The notes below the pieces were generated by a model. The model was not told where the DNA came from. It saw nothing but the letters and a program-made list of their open reading frames with translations, and searched no databases. A program made the position numbers and the translations under genes. From Paraliobacillus sp. PM-2 (GTDB taxonomy: Bacteria > Bacillota > Bacilli > Bacillales > Amphibacillaceae): 64,000 nucleotides of DNA. The DNA lies in contig NZ_CTEI01000003.1 in NCBI RefSeq assembly GCF_001368815.1, positions 1 through 64,000 on the forward strand. Reading direction: 5' to 3'. Shown here piece after piece: positions 53,836-64,000 of the stretch; position 1 is the stretch's first letter, and every line of letters starts with the position of its first letter.

Positions 53836-54554
53836 TATTGAACATCTCCTAACTGCAAGAAAGCTTCCTCAATGGTTGCTGTATTTGTTCGTTGCTTCAA
53901 TGAGATTGGCGTATCACTTGCTAGAATATGGCCATTTCGTAAAAGGCCTAAGCGATCACATTTCTCCGCTTCATCCATTACGTGTGTCGTAATAATAACA
54001 GTGACACCTGCTTCTTTTAATTGGTAAAAGCTATCCCAAATTTGATTGCGCAGTACCGGATCTATTCCAACGGTTGGTTCATCTAAAATTAATAATTTGG
54101 GTTCATGCAGTAAAGCAATCGCAAGTGATAATCGTCTTTTCATACCACCTGAAAAATGCTCAACTCGTTTTTCTTTATCTGCTAATAGATCTACTTGCTT
54201 TAACACTTCAGTTATTCGTCTTTTTCTATAGGAACCTTGCATACGATATAATTTCGCAAAGAATGCTAAGTTTTCATTGGCGGTTAGTTCATCATATAAT
54301 GCATCAGCTTGTGCCATATAACCAATATCATTTAATTTATTTAAGTTAGGCATTTTTACACCTTCTACTTCAATCAGACCACTTTTTGGTGTTATGGCAC
54401 CAATGATTGTTTTTACCAAAGTGGTTTTGCCAGAGCCAGACGGACCTAATAATCCATATATTTCGCCTTTGTTAATCTCTAGCTGAATATCCTTAAGCAC
54501 AACTTCTTTTCCATAAGCTTGATTTACTTGATCCAAATGAATAATCGAACACAT
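53835..54554 (-). CDS. ABC exporter ATP-binding protein
   Basis: The 239-residue ATPase of the DrrA/CcmA group has Walker A GPSGSGKTTL (about 37-46), signature HFSGGMKRRLSLAIAL, Walker B LLILDEPTVGIDP and H-loop TTHVMDEAEKCDR. It is the first gene of a three-gene operon with the permease and TetR regulator. GGAGGGGG lies upstream of the ATG. Confidence 0.94.
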   Translation of the reverse strand: MCSIIHLDQVNQAYGKEVVLKDIQLEINKGEIYGLLGPSGSGKTTLVKTIIGAITPKSGLIEVEGVKMPNLNKLNDIGYMAQADALYDELTANENLAFFAKLYRMQGSYRKRRITEVLKQVDLLADKEKRVEHFSGGMKRRLSLAIALLHEPKLLILDEPTVGIDPVLRNQIWDSFYQLKEAGVTVIITTHVMDEAEKCDRLGLLRNGHILASDTPISLKQRTNTATIEEAFLQLGDVQ

Positions 54555-54576
54555 TTGCTTACCCCCTCCAAATTAA

Positions 54577-54600
54577 AAAAGTGAGTAATCACTCACTTTT
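54577..54600. promoter_or_regulatory. TetR-type operator upstream of the ABC exporter
   Basis: AAAAGTGAGT and ACTCACTTTT are perfect inverted 10-base arms around four bases. It covers the expected transcription start of the exporter operon, directly downstream of the -10 element, a standard repressor position. Confidence 0.82.
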
Positions 54601-54601
54601 A

Positions 54602-54629
54602 ATTATAAAGCATTATTTAGTAATGTAAA
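54602..54629 (-). promoter_or_regulatory. Sigma-A promoter of the ABC exporter operon
   Basis: TTTACA (54624-54629) and a perfect TATAAT (54602-54607) lie 16 bases apart on the minus strand, immediately before the operator palindrome. Confidence 0.82.
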
Positions 54630-54642
54630 GACCTTTATCTAA

Positions 54643-54680
54643 AAAAGCTACAAGGCTAACGAGTTAACCTTGTAGCTTTT
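54643..54680 (-). terminator. Terminator of carAB-argF
   Basis: AAAAGCTACAAGG and CCTTGTAGCTTTT pair, with GTTAA/TTAGC extending the stem inside. A T-run follows on the minus strand. Confidence 0.9.
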
Positions 54681-54690
54681 CATCATTATA

Positions 54691-55644
54691 TTAAGCACCG
54701 GCCATTAACGCTACCATCAATGCTTTTTGGGCATGAAGACGATTTTCTGCTTCTTGAAATACGACAGAATGAGAACCGTCTATAATAGCAGTAGCAACCT
54801 CTTCCTCACGATGTGCTGGTAAGCAATGCATAAATATATAATCTGACTTAGCATGCGTAAGGAGTTCCTCATTGACTTGATATGCAGCGAACAACTTTTC
54901 ACGGGCTGCTTGCTCACTTTCTTGCCCCATACTCGCCCAGACATCCGTATAGATTACATCCGCATCTTTCACCGCTTCTTTTGGATCAGTCGTGATCGTA
55001 ATTGAAGATTGGTTTGCAATAGCTTTCGCTTCTTTAACAATCGAGTCATCTGGTAAATAGCCTTCAGGTGCGGCAGTACTAAAATCCATTCCCATTTTCG
55101 CTGCACCTAGCATGAGTGAATGTGCCATATTGTTACCATCACCGATATATGCGATTTTTAGCCCAGCCAATGTTCCCTTCACTTCTTGTATCGTTTGTAA
55201 ATCAGCTAACACCTGACAAGGATGATACAGATCAGTTAATCCATTCATTACCGGAATACTAGCATTTTTCGCTAATTCTTCTACATCTGATTGCGCAAAC
55301 GTACGAATCATGATCCCATCTAAGTAACTAGACAACACTTTGGCAGTATCTGCTATGGTTTCTCCTCTACCTAGTTGAATATCACTAGAACTTAAAAATA
55401 ACCCTGTTCCTCCAAGTTGATAAATTCCTGTTTCAAACGATACACGTGTTCGTGTAGATGATTTTTCAAAAATCAGTCCCAATACTTTTCCTTTTAATGG
55501 CTGATAGACTTCTCCTTTCTTTTGTTTCTGTTTTATTTCTTTTGCTAATTCTAATAGATACATAATCTCTTCTGGTTGATAGTTAGTAAGTGTTAAAAAA
55601 TCTCTTCCGATAAGGTTTGATGATACATTATTTTGTTTAATCAT
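54691..55644 (-). CDS. argF: Ornithine carbamoyltransferase
   Basis: The 317-residue enzyme joins carbamoyl phosphate and ornithine to citrulline. It has the carbamoyl phosphate site [10 protein letters not shown] (about 62-71), [11 protein letters not shown], and the ornithine motif [13 protein letters not shown]. It follows carB with a four-base overlap and AAGGAGG upstream, so its substrate-making enzyme is co-expressed. Confidence 0.96.
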   Translation of the reverse strand: MIKQNNVSSNLIGRDFLTLTNYQPEEIMYLLELAKEIKQKQKKGEVYQPLKGKVLGLIFEKSSTRTRVSFETGIYQLGGTGLFLSSSDIQLGRGETIADTAKVLSSYLDGIMIRTFAQSDVEELAKNASIPVMNGLTDLYHPCQVLADLQTIQEVKGTLAGLKIAYIGDGNNMAHSLMLGAAKMGMDFSTAAPEGYLPDDSIVKEAKAIANQSSITITTDPKEAVKDADVIYTDVWASMGQESEQAAREKLFAAYQVNEELLTHAKSDYIFMHCLPAHREEEVATAIIDGSHSVVFQEAENRLHAQKALMVALMAGA

Positions 55645-58600
55645 CGTAATACGCCCTCCTTTTTGTTTACATTCTGTTTTTTTTGATACGCATGTATGGA
55701 CTTAGGTGCTTCTAATGTTTGTGTCATTACTTGTACATACGCCCGTAATGTCTGATTTGCTGTTAAGCAGATTGCACCTGCTTGTAAAGTACTTTCACGC
55801 AATTTCTTACTTAATTTGTCAAGCTTCGTACTGCATACTACGGAAAAAGTTTCTTGATTATTTGATGCAATAGCCGTTTGTATGGATGCTACCTGATCAA
55901 CTTCCACTCCTTTTTCTAATAAAAGAGTCGCCGTCTCATCATCAGCCACAATTTTTCCCGTAATTGTTTGCAAAACATTTGCCAATTCTTCTTCCACTTG
56001 CTCCAATGATACATATATAGCACTATCGTCTGTTATTGGTTGGAAGAACTCTTTTTTCCATCCGAATGCTTTTGTTAATGCGGCTACTACAGTAGAGCCA
56101 ATCCCAATGGCTTCTCCAGTTGATTTCATTTCTGGTGCTAAAATCGGATCTAACCCTGGTAATTTATTGGTTGAAAAAACTGGCATCTTCACCGCATAAA
56201 ATGGGACATCTTGATGCAATCCAAGATTCCATTGTTGTTGATTAAGTTTCTCTCCCATTTGGACACGTGTTGCCAAGTCAATCATCGGTACACCTGTCAC
56301 CTTACTCGCAATAGGTACAGTTCGAGAGGCTCTAGGATTTACTTCTAAACAATAAATCGTTTGTCGATCTGCACTAATTACAAATTGGATATTCATGATC
56401 CCTTTCACCTCTAAAGCAGCAGAAATTTTTTGAGTATAAGCCTCAATTATCTCCTTTTCTGCTTTAGAAAGACTTGGTGCAGGAAAAATAGCAATACTAT
56501 CTCCAGAATGAACACCAGCCTTTTCAACATGCTCAAAAATTCCAGGTATGATAATATCTTCCCCATCACATACTGCGTCCACTTCCACTTCAGACCCTTG
56601 AATAAACCGATCAATTAACAGGGGAAAAATATGCTGATAGCTAGTGGTTTGTTTTAATTGCGTTAAATATGTGATAAGTTCCTCTTCATTATGAAGAATG
56701 ACCATTCCTTGGCCACCAATGACATAAGATGGGCGAAGTAAAATAGGATAACCAATGTTTTCGGCAACATGCTGTGCATCTGCTGTCGACATCACGGTAT
56801 CACCCGGAATATGTGGGATGTCTAATTTTTTTAGTAATTGATAGAACTGATCTCTGTCTTCTGTAGCCTCTATGACATGCAAGTCTGTACCTGTTATGGC
56901 AATCCCTTGTTCTACTAAATCATTTGCTAGCTTTATAGCTGTTTGGCCACCAAACTGAACAAGTACGCCATCTGCTTGTTCTTTTTTTACGATTTGTATG
57001 ACATCTTCTGCCGTCAACGGTTCAAAATAGAGATGATCAGCTGTATTAAAATCCGTGCTTACTGTTTCTGGATTGTTATTAACAACAATTGCTGCAATTC
57101 CTTGTTCCCTTAATGACATGGACGCATGTACAGAACAGTAATCAAATTCTACCCCTTGACCAATTCGAATTGGTCCTGAGCCAAGTACAACCATGCGTCG
57201 CTTCTCTGTTAAGGACTCCACTTCATCTCGTTCATTCCATGAGCTATAAAAATATGGGGTATCAGCCGCAAACTCAGCAGCACATGTATCTACCATTTTA
57301 TATGCCGGTACAATTGACTCTTGTTCTAAGCGAACTTGAATATCTTTATCGGAAACAGCCCAAATAGATGCTAACGTTTTATTTGATATGCCATAATGCT
57401 TTGCCTTCTTTAAATCTTCTTTAGAAACCTCTAGCCAACTATTTTGTTTTAAGCTTTGCTCCATTTCTATCATAGCTGCAATTTCATGTAAGAAATATTT
57501 CGTGATTGCTGTAATTTCATGTAATTGTTCGATCGTGTAGCCTCGACGAATTGCTTCACCAACAACAAATAAACGCTCATCGGTTGGATTAACTAATGCT
57601 TGATTAATAGATTCATTGCTCCAACTTTCTAATGCAGGTAGTTCTAAGGAATCCAAACCAATTTCAAGTGAACGAATTGCTTTATTTAGTGCTGTTGGAA
57701 AATTTCTTGCTAACGCCATCACTTCTCCAGTCGCCTTCATTTGTGTTCCTAGTAAACGATCCGCTTGATAGAATTTATCGAATGGCCAACGTGGTATTTT
57801 TACTGCAATATAATCAATAGCTGGTTCAAAACTAGCATAGGTATCTCCTGTGATAGGGTTTAGTACTTCATCTAAGTGATAACCAAGTGCTACTTTTGCT
57901 GCAATTCTTGCAATGGGATACCCTGTTGCTTTAGACGCCAATGCACTTGATCTACTGACTCGAGGATTTACTTCAATAATAATATACTCGTTACTTAATG
58001 GATTTAAAGCAAATTGAATATTACAACCACCAATCACACCAAGCTCTCGAATGACTTTTACAGAGGATGATCGTAACATTTGATATTGATTATCTGTTAA
58101 CGTTTGTGAGGGTGCAACAACAATACTATCACCAGTATGTACGCCAACCGGATCAACGTTTTCCATATTACAAACAATTACACATGTGTCATTTGCATCA
58201 CGCATCACTTCATATTCTACTTCTTTCCACCCTTTTACACTTTGTTCAATCAATACTTGACTGATTGGACTAGCATGCATCCCTTGCTTAACAATTTGCT
58301 TTAAATCAGAGGCATTATTTGCAATGCCACCACCAGCGCCACCCAGTGTATAAGCTGGACGAACAATGATTGGATAACCAACTTTCTCAGCAAACGTTAG
58401 TGCATGATCGATCGAACTTGTAGACACACTTTCTGCTATCGGTTCATTAATCTCTTTCATCATTGATTTAAATATTTCACGATCTTCTCCTTTTTGAATC
58501 GTCTCTAATGGTGTGCCTAATAATGTCACATCGTGTTTTTCTAGCACACCTGCTTCTGTTAATTCCATTGCTAAATTTAATCCAGTTTGTCCGCCTAATG

Positions 58601-58865
58601 TAGGTAATAAGCCATCTGGTTTTTCCTTTACAATAATATGTTGAAGGGATTCTAAAGTTAAAGGCTCTAAATAAACAGTATCTGCAATATTTTCATCAGT
58701 CATAATCGTTGCTGGATTATTATTAACAAGAATGACTTCAACACCTTCTTCTTTCAGCGCAAGGCAAGCCTGTGTACCGGCATAATCAAACTCGGCTGCT
58801 TGCCCAATAACAATGGGACCTGAACCAATGACTAATACCTTCTTAATCTGCTCAAGCTTAGGCAT
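55641..58865 (-). CDS. carB: Carbamoyl-phosphate synthase large subunit, arginine-linked
   Basis: The 1074-residue protein consists of two homologous ATP-grasp halves (about 1-400 and 550-930), each with a GSGPI-IGQ-EFDY start, and a C-terminal allosteric/MGS-like domain (about 935-1060). Linkage to argF and argGH marks it as the arginine-repressible enzyme, distinct from the pyrimidine one expected in the pyr operon. It overlaps carA by eight bases. Confidence 0.95.
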   Translation of the reverse strand: MPKLEQIKKVLVIGSGPIVIGQAAEFDYAGTQACLALKEEGVEVILVNNNPATIMTDENIADTVYLEPLTLESLQHIIVKEKPDGLLPTLGGQTGLNLAMELTEAGVLEKHDVTLLGTPLETIQKGEDREIFKSMMKEINEPIAESVSTSSIDHALTFAEKVGYPIIVRPAYTLGGAGGGIANNASDLKQIVKQGMHASPISQVLIEQSVKGWKEVEYEVMRDANDTCVIVCNMENVDPVGVHTGDSIVVAPSQTLTDNQYQMLRSSSVKVIRELGVIGGCNIQFALNPLSNEYIIIEVNPRVSRSSALASKATGYPIARIAAKVALGYHLDEVLNPITGDTYASFEPAIDYIAVKIPRWPFDKFYQADRLLGTQMKATGEVMALARNFPTALNKAIRSLEIGLDSLELPALESWSNESINQALVNPTDERLFVVGEAIRRGYTIEQLHEITAITKYFLHEIAAMIEMEQSLKQNSWLEVSKEDLKKAKHYGISNKTLASIWAVSDKDIQVRLEQESIVPAYKMVDTCAAEFAADTPYFYSSWNERDEVESLTEKRRMVVLGSGPIRIGQGVEFDYCSVHASMSLREQGIAAIVVNNNPETVSTDFNTADHLYFEPLTAEDVIQIVKKEQADGVLVQFGGQTAIKLANDLVEQGIAITGTDLHVIEATEDRDQFYQLLKKLDIPHIPGDTVMSTADAQHVAENIGYPILLRPSYVIGGQGMVILHNEEELITYLTQLKQTTSYQHIFPLLIDRFIQGSEVEVDAVCDGEDIIIPGIFEHVEKAGVHSGDSIAIFPAPSLSKAEKEIIEAYTQKISAALEVKGIMNIQFVISADRQTIYCLEVNPRASRTVPIASKVTGVPMIDLATRVQMGEKLNQQQWNLGLHQDVPFYAVKMPVFSTNKLPGLDPILAPEMKSTGEAIGIGSTVVAALTKAFGWKKEFFQPITDDSAIYVSLEQVEEELANVLQTITGKIVADDETATLLLEKGVEVDQVASIQTAIASNNQETFSVVCSTKLDKLSKKLRESTLQAGAICLTANQTLRAYVQVMTQTLEAPKSIHAYQKKQNVNKKEGVLR

Positions 58866-59955
58866 GTTGTTTCACTCCTTTTTCACTTAGCCGCTTAACA
58901 AAATGCACAAAGATTTCATGTGTATCTCTCGGGCCTGGATGTGCTTCTGGATGGAACTGTACTGTTGTAATATCCATATGCCTATGTTTTAACCCTTCGA
59001 CCGATTGATCATTTACATTTCGATGCGAAATAATCCAATCTGTGTTGTCAATAGAAGCATCATCCACAACATAGCCGTGATTTTGTGAAGTAATCACTAC
59101 TTTCCCTGTTAATAAATCTTTTACTGGGTGATTACTTCCTCGATGACCATATGGAAGTCGTTTCGTTGTAGCACCAAACGCTAATGCAATGAGTTGATGA
59201 CCTAAACAAATGCCTAAAGTAGGATAGATTTGTACCACTTGTTTTAGTGTCTGTAATTGCTCTTGTACATTTGTTGGATCACCTGGACCATTCGAAAGAA
59301 TCACCCCATCAGGATCGATACGTTTAATAGAAGCGAAGGAAGTATCATAAGGAACAACTGTGACATCACAGCCTAAATGTAACAATGATTCTGTAATCGA
59401 GTGTTTATATCCAAAATCAATCACAACAACATGGACTTTTTGATGAGAAGAAGGAGATTGCAAAGCATGATATTGTTGCATAGATGGAACAGAAACCTGT
59501 TTTACAAGGTTAGGATTCACCTTGCAATTTTTTGGTTTATCGGCTTGATTTGTTGTTATCTTCCCGTATACTTCTCCATACTCACGAATGATTCGAGTTA
59601 ATGCACGAGTATCTATTTCCTGTAACGTTGGGATGTTGTATTTGGTTACCATGTCTTTAATAGAATAAGCGGATTGATAATGATCTGGTGTATTACAAGC
59701 TGTTCCGATGATTAAACCAGCCAATGATGGGCAATAGCTTTCTTTCGTTGTATCATTACAACCATAGTTTCCGATTAATGGATAAGTGAGTGTAACAATT
59801 TGTCCTGCATAAGAAGGGTCTGTTAACACTTCTTGATAACCAGTCATGGCTGTATTAAAGACCATTTCACCTTCTTGTTTTATTGGTTTTCCAAGAAATT
59901 TCCCCTCCAATACATCCCCTGTATTTAAAATCAGATAACCTGTTTGCTTTGTCAT
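58858..59955 (-). CDS. carA: Carbamoyl-phosphate synthase small subunit, arginine-linked
   Basis: The 365-residue glutaminase subunit has an N-terminal CPSase domain (about 1-150; MVFNTAMTGYQEVLTDPSYA) and a class I glutamine amidotransferase domain with the nucleophile in LGICLGHQLIALAFG and a histidine/glutamate pair in VQFHPEAHPGPRDT. It passes ammonia to CarB. It is the first gene of carA-carB-argF, with GGAGGG upstream. Confidence 0.95.
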   Translation of the reverse strand: MTKQTGYLILNTGDVLEGKFLGKPIKQEGEMVFNTAMTGYQEVLTDPSYAGQIVTLTYPLIGNYGCNDTTKESYCPSLAGLIIGTACNTPDHYQSAYSIKDMVTKYNIPTLQEIDTRALTRIIREYGEVYGKITTNQADKPKNCKVNPNLVKQVSVPSMQQYHALQSPSSHQKVHVVVIDFGYKHSITESLLHLGCDVTVVPYDTSFASIKRIDPDGVILSNGPGDPTNVQEQLQTLKQVVQIYPTLGICLGHQLIALAFGATTKRLPYGHRGSNHPVKDLLTGKVVITSQNHGYVVDDASIDNTDWIISHRNVNDQSVEGLKHRHMDITTVQFHPEAHPGPRDTHEIFVHFVKRLSEKGVKQHA

Positions 59956-59967
59956 CTTTTATCCCTC

Positions 59968-60014
59968 CATTCACTTATGCATAATTATACTAATAAACTA
60001 ATAAATATACATTT
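59968..60014 (-). promoter_or_regulatory. Possible carA promoter and ARG-like sites
   Basis: A perfect TATAAT (59984-59989) has only a weak -35. TGCATAAGTGAA and TGTATATTTATTA nearby resemble half or degenerate arginine repressor boxes. Regulation is expected from the pathway but is weakly supported here. Confidence 0.35.
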
Positions 60015-60023
60015 TTTCTTAAA

Positions 60024-60050
60024 AGAAAACTAGCATGATGCTAGTTTTCT
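60024..60050 (-). terminator. Terminator of argGH
   Basis: AGAAAACTAGCA and TGCTAGTTTTCT form a perfect 12-bp stem with a three-base loop, then TTTT on the minus strand. Confidence 0.9.
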
Positions 60051-60096
60051 ATTGTCTATACTGGACACTCAAATTTTTTAATTTAAAACAGATCTG

Positions 60097-61527
60097 TTAC
60101 TTATTTAGTGATAACTTTTGCAGGATGGTTAATTTCTCTTTTAACCAGATTTTATTTGTCTCAAACAGTTCGTCAGCCTGTTTGAATTGTTCTTCTACGC
60201 GATTTTTAGCGGTTCCTCCTGCTACATTTCGAGCATTGACAACCGATTTTGGTGCTAGCACTTCATAGATATCTGCTTCAACTTCATCTGAAAATTGTTG
60301 AAATTCAGCTAATGTTAAATCAAGCAAATATTTTTCTTGTTCGATACTGTATAGTACGGTTTGCCCAACAACAGCGTGTGCTTCCCGAAAGGGGATGTTT
60401 TTTCCAACTAAATAATCAGCTAAGTCGGTTGCGTTGGAATAATCCTTTGCAACGGCTTCGTACATATTTTCTTTTTTTACTTCCATTGTTTCAATCATCG
60501 GCGCAAACAATGCTAGCGCGCCTTTCAATGTTTCCACCGTATCAAACATACCTTCTTTGTCTTCTTGCATATCTTTATTATAAGCAAGTGGCAGTCCTTT
60601 TAAAGTTGTTAACATACCCATCAAATGACCAACGACACGTCCTGTCTTTCCACGCACTAATTCCGGTACATCTGGATTTTTCTTTTGAGGCATCATACTA
60701 CTTCCTGTACAGAAAGCATCATCTAATTCGATAAAATCAAACTCAGCACTAGACCATTGTACAAGTTCTTCAGATAATCGAGATAAATGTGTAGTAATTA
60801 AGGAAGCATCGGCTAAAAATTCAACAACAAAATCACGATCACTTACCGAATCTAAGCTATTTTCAGTGACACCATCAAAAGCTAATGTATCGGCTACATC
60901 ATGACGATCAATTGCAAAAGACGTACCAGCTAAAGCACCTGCTCCTAAGGGAGAACGATTGATTCGTTTCCAACTATCAATGATACGTTCTATGTCACGT
61001 TGAAACATAAACACATATGCCATCATATGGTGTGCAAATAAAACAGGCTGTGCTCGTTGTAAATGGGTATACCCTGGTAATACAGTATCTAAATTATTTT
61101 GGGCTTGCTTATATAAAGCTTCTTGTACATTTACTAATAACTGATTGATTGTTACTACAGCATCACGTAAATACAACCGCATATCGAGTGCTACCTGGTC
61201 ATTTCTACTTCGCCCCGTATGCAATTTCCCACCAACAGGCCCTACTTCATCAATGAGCAGTTTTTCTATATTCATATGAATATCTTCGTTCTCTTCTGTT
61301 AATTCCGCTTCTTCATTCGCAATTTTATCTGCAACTACCTTTAAACCTTTAGCAATTGTATCCGCATCTGCTTGTGAGATAATATTGCATTTTGCAAGCA
61401 TAGCAACATGGGCGAGACTACCTTGAATATCGAAAGCGGCTAGCTTTTGGTCAAATCGAATGGATGCTGTATATTCATCTACTAATTGATTGGTAGGTTT
61501 GGTAAACCGTCCGCCCCATAATTTCAT
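60097..61527 (-). CDS. argH: Argininosuccinate lyase
   Basis: The 476-residue enzyme splits argininosuccinate into arginine and fumarate. It has the superfamily signature [20 protein letters not shown] (about 281-300), [16 protein letters not shown] and [12 protein letters not shown]. It overlaps argG by four bases. The C-terminus is about 15 residues longer than the compact forms of the family, without an added domain. Confidence 0.96.
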   Translation of the reverse strand: MKLWGGRFTKPTNQLVDEYTASIRFDQKLAAFDIQGSLAHVAMLAKCNIISQADADTIAKGLKVVADKIANEEAELTEENEDIHMNIEKLLIDEVGPVGGKLHTGRSRNDQVALDMRLYLRDAVVTINQLLVNVQEALYKQAQNNLDTVLPGYTHLQRAQPVLFAHHMMAYVFMFQRDIERIIDSWKRINRSPLGAGALAGTSFAIDRHDVADTLAFDGVTENSLDSVSDRDFVVEFLADASLITTHLSRLSEELVQWSSAEFDFIELDDAFCTGSSMMPQKKNPDVPELVRGKTGRVVGHLMGMLTTLKGLPLAYNKDMQEDKEGMFDTVETLKGALALFAPMIETMEVKKENMYEAVAKDYSNATDLADYLVGKNIPFREAHAVVGQTVLYSIEQEKYLLDLTLAEFQQFSDEVEADIYEVLAPKSVVNARNVAGGTAKNRVEEQFKQADELFETNKIWLKEKLTILQKLSLNK

Positions 61528-62783
61528 TGCTTGATCGCTTCCTTTACATCTATCGTTGTTTTTGTAATAACAGCTTTCTTATCTTGTTGTGCACCTGTTA
61601 CTGTTTCATGTACCTGTGTTGGTAATCCCCAAAGTTTAATAAATCCTAAGGCTGCTTCATGATCAAATGCATCACCTTTTGTGTAAGTTGCAAGGTCCAT
61701 ATCATATAACGAATGTGTTGATTCACGGCCTACCACTTGTGCATGGCCTTTATATAATTTTACTTTTACCGTTCCTGATACATACGTTTGTGTGTCTTTA
61801 ATAAAAGCCTGTAATGCACTAGTAAGTGGGGAATACCATAAGCCATCATAAATTGTTTGTGCTAATTTATGTTCAATAGTTGGCTTAAATTGTGCCACCT
61901 CTCTAGGTAATGTCAATGCTTCAAGTTCTTGGTGTGCCGCAATCAATGTTAATGCAGCTGGCGCTTCATAAATTTCACGTGATTTAATACCAACTAATCT
62001 GTTTTCAACATGATCAATACGTCCAACACCATGTTTCCCCGCCATTTTGTTTAGTTGTAAAATTAACTCATCTAGCGGTAGCTCTTTACCATTAATAGCT
62101 ACGGGCTTCCCCTTGTCAAAAGAAATTTGAATCGTTTCTGGTGTATCTGGGGCATCAACTGGATCTGTAGTTAAATCGAATGCATCCTTTGGTGCTTCTG
62201 CCCAAGGATCTTCTAAAATACCACATTCATTACTACGTCCCCATAAATTTTCATCTACACTATAAGGGCTATCTAATCCGACAGGGACGGGTATACCATT
62301 TTTCTCTGCATATGCAATTTCTTCATCTCTTGTCATCTTCCACTCACGAACTGGTGCAACGATCTTCAATGATGGATTGAGTGCAGTAAACGCAACATCA
62401 AACCGAACTTGATCATTTCCCTTCCCTGTACAGCCATGTGCTACTGCAACTGCTCCTTCTTTTTCCGCAATATCAACTAATATTTTAGCAATTAATGGAC
62501 GTGATAGCGCAGAAATAAGCGGATACTTTTGTTCATATAATAAGTTTGCTTGTAAAGCTGGTAGCACGTAATCTTCTGAGAATAATGCTTTCGCATCAAC
62601 AGAATAAGATTTAATCGCACCAACGTCCAAGGCCTTCTTTTTTACAAATTCTAAATCTTTGCCTTCTCCTACATCTAAGCCTACTGCAATCACATCATAA
62701 TTGTATTGATCTTGAAGCCACTTAATTGCTACCGATGTATCTAACCCGCCAGAGTATGCTAATACTACTTTTTCCTTCGCCAT
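61524..62783 (-). CDS. argG: Argininosuccinate synthase
   Basis: The 419-residue ATP-dependent ligase joins citrulline and aspartate. It has the PP-loop [15 protein letters not shown] (residues 9-23), [18 protein letters not shown] and [19 protein letters not shown]. It is the first gene of argGH; AGGAGAGG precedes the ATG. An ARG box overlaps the -10 of its promoter. Confidence 0.96.
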   Translation of the reverse strand: MAKEKVVLAYSGGLDTSVAIKWLQDQYNYDVIAVGLDVGEGKDLEFVKKKALDVGAIKSYSVDAKALFSEDYVLPALQANLLYEQKYPLISALSRPLIAKILVDIAEKEGAVAVAHGCTGKGNDQVRFDVAFTALNPSLKIVAPVREWKMTRDEEIAYAEKNGIPVPVGLDSPYSVDENLWGRSNECGILEDPWAEAPKDAFDLTTDPVDAPDTPETIQISFDKGKPVAINGKELPLDELILQLNKMAGKHGVGRIDHVENRLVGIKSREIYEAPAALTLIAAHQELEALTLPREVAQFKPTIEHKLAQTIYDGLWYSPLTSALQAFIKDTQTYVSGTVKVKLYKGHAQVVGRESTHSLYDMDLATYTKGDAFDHEAALGFIKLWGLPTQVHETVTGAQQDKKAVITKTTIDVKEAIKQ

Positions 62784-62839
62784 GTATAACCTCTCCTAAC
62801 AATTTATTTATTTCTTTAAATACGTTTCATTTGTTTGTA

Positions 62840-62853
62840 TGAATTATTATGCA
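62840..62853 (-). promoter_or_regulatory. ARG box (arginine repressor ArgR/AhrC site)
   Basis: TGCATAATAATTCA differs by one base from the ARG consensus TGAATwwwwATTCA. It overlaps the argG -10 element, so bound repressor would block polymerase. Confidence 0.8.
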
Positions 62854-62874
62854 CCATTCAGTATATTAATTCAA
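62846..62874 (-). promoter_or_regulatory. Sigma-A promoter of argGH
   Basis: TTGAAT (62869-62874) and CATAAT (62846-62851) are separated by 17 bases on the minus strand. Confidence 0.8.
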
Positions 62875-63075
62875 GTGATTTTTAAGAATTTTTTAAATGT
62901 TTTTTATTATTTTTACAATAAAAATAATCTATTTAAAATATAAATAGTTATATCAGACAAGAAATTAAATATGCATGATTATTTAATATTTATACACTGT
63001 TGCAACCTTTTGTAAGTCCATGACGACTATAATAATAAGAAAACGTTTTTCTACCAAAAAAAGGAGGTTAATGAC

Positions 63076-63999
63076 ATGTATAAAAAACTCGGATTGATGT
63101 TGGTATTGTTGTTAATGTTTATACTCTTCGGTTGTAGTAGTAATGATAAAATGGAAAGTACATCGCAAGGAGCGAATGATTCAACGGAAATGATGACAGA
63201 GGATTCTTCAATAGGTGAGGAACTACCTTCTAACTCAGAGGACGAAGCCGCAAATCAATCAAATGAACGAGTCGAGCAAAAAGGTAATGAAGCTATTCCT
63301 GAAGGAGCGAAGGCAGATCGTAAAATTATCTATCATGCCAATTTAGACTTAGAAGTAACAGATTTTCAAGGTGCAATGGACCAGTTGGAAAAAGAAATTA
63401 ATGGCACAGGCGGTTATATTGTTACTTCAGAGTCATACCAGGTAGATAATGAACAAAAAGAAGGAACGATTACTGCAAGAATTCCACAAGAGCAATTTGA
63501 TAGCTTTATTCGCTTGGTAGAAACAGGTGACATGAAGGTATTACAAAAAAGTGTATCTGGTGAAGATGTGACCGAACAATATGTCGATCTAGAATCAAGA
63601 TTGAAATCCAAACAAGTCGTTGAAGAAAGACTACTATCCTTTATGGAAAAAGCAGAAAAAACAGAAGATCTATTAAAAATTTCTAATGACCTTGCTGAGG
63701 TACAAGAGGAAATCGAGCAAATCACTGGAAGAATGAACTATTTAGAAAATAAATCAGATCTTGCTACGGTAACTATGCATATCCGAGAAAACCGGGTAGA
63801 TATTGTTAAAGATGAAGACTTGAATACTTGGGAAAAAGTAAAAGAACAATTGAAGAAAAGTATAAACTTCTTGTTATCGGCCGGATCAGGACTGATAGTA
63901 TTTTTAGTCGGTAATTTACCAGTTCTTCTTATTATTACGATTGCTGTCGGGTTTGGCTATTTTGTATGGAAACGCCAAAGAAATAACAGGAATGAATAA
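63076..63999 (+). CDS. DUF4349 domain lipoprotein
   Basis: The 307-residue protein has a lipoprotein signal ending in LFGC (Cys20), a low-complexity Ser/Glu/Asn linker (about 21-75), and a DUF4349 domain (about 83-250) with KIIYHANLDLEVTDFQGAMD and a coiled coil near 185-220. A C-terminal membrane hairpin follows (about 265-300) with a basic tail. GGAGG precedes the ATG. DUF4349 proteins have no settled function; an envelope role is likely. The gene ends one base before the window edge and is complete. Confidence 0.88.
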   Translation: MYKKLGLMLVLLLMFILFGCSSNDKMESTSQGANDSTEMMTEDSSIGEELPSNSEDEAANQSNERVEQKGNEAIPEGAKADRKIIYHANLDLEVTDFQGAMDQLEKEINGTGGYIVTSESYQVDNEQKEGTITARIPQEQFDSFIRLVETGDMKVLQKSVSGEDVTEQYVDLESRLKSKQVVEERLLSFMEKAEKTEDLLKISNDLAEVQEEIEQITGRMNYLENKSDLATVTMHIRENRVDIVKDEDLNTWEKVKEQLKKSINFLLSAGSGLIVFLVGNLPVLLIITIAVGFGYFVWKRQRNNRNE

Positions 64000-64000
64000 A

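Noticed and set aside
60249-60734. Plus-strand frame of 161 codons
   Set aside because: It lies wholly antisense to argH, is rich in Leu and Tyr as expected of a shadow frame, and has no ribosome site.
63001-63075. Promoter TTGCAA/TATAAT before the DUF4349 gene
   Set aside because: The spacer is 22 bases, too long for a normal sigma-A promoter.

Overview
The window comes from the chromosome of a low-GC, endospore-forming Bacillota, most likely a halotolerant member of the Bacillaceae (Oceanobacillus, Gracilibacillus or Virgibacillus type). The evidence is the AT-rich base composition, strong AGGAGG-type ribosome sites with many GTG and TTG starts, and Bacillus-type gene order (cshA, rhomboid, acpS, ydcC, alr, ndoAI-ndoA, rsbRSTUVW-sigB-rsbX, tex, cmpA, sprT-like). 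Spore genes (cmpA, a gerA-type operon, a yppG-like gene) point the same way. The start of a 16S rRNA gene is visible, but the genus cannot be fixed from about 120 bases. I see no phage, transposase, CRISPR array or conjugative element; this is core chromosome.

Layout. 1-1490: the 5' end of a 16S rRNA gene preceded by eleven tRNA genes, all on the minus strand, with a strong promoter upstream. 1626-17526: the block conserved with B. subtilis. It contains the complete general-stress sigma-B partner-switching operon with an internal sigma-B promoter, the MazEF-type EndoA toxin-antitoxin pair, alanine racemase, a GerS/LolA-like lipoprotein, the fused NAD(P)HX repair enzyme, holo-ACP synthase, a rhomboid protease and a DEAD-box helicase. 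17527-25578: a looser region with a broken degV gene and a run of minus-strand genes (esterase, glutaredoxin- and thioredoxin-like proteins, MarR regulator, acetyltransferase, DUF368 membrane protein, CapA-like protein, CutC). 25745-36160: an HD alarmone hydrolase-like gene, fabI, an ABC exporter pair, a ZIP metal transporter, typA, and the CssRS two-component system divergent from an HtrA protease (secretion stress). 36353-40068: a small zinc protein, a YteA-like protein, a cold-shock protein, trhO and glutathione peroxidase. 40155-45850: an orphan GerAB-type permease divergent from a four-gene gerA-type germinant receptor operon. 45967-49706: the riboflavin operon ribD-ribE-ribBA-ribH with an FMN riboswitch. 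49700-50300: dispersed repeat-like sequence. 50298-54600: vanZ-like, murB, and a TetR-regulated ABC exporter with a visible operator. 54691-62874: arginine synthesis from ornithine (carA-carB-argF and argG-argH) with an ARG box on the argG promoter. 63076-63999: a DUF4349 lipoprotein.

The most unusual observation is in the degV pseudogene. Its lost N-terminal coding segment is occupied by a 142-base, ungapped, about 92 percent identical copy of an internal piece of the DUF368 gene that lies 4.86 kb away in the same orientation. I did not find a clearly new multi-gene system. Other points for a second look are the orphan germination permease facing the gerA operon, a 54-base perfect palindrome behind the toxin gene, an apparently gene-less terminator upstream of cshA, a second promoter inside the tRNA cluster, and large inverted-repeat elements near 50 kb.
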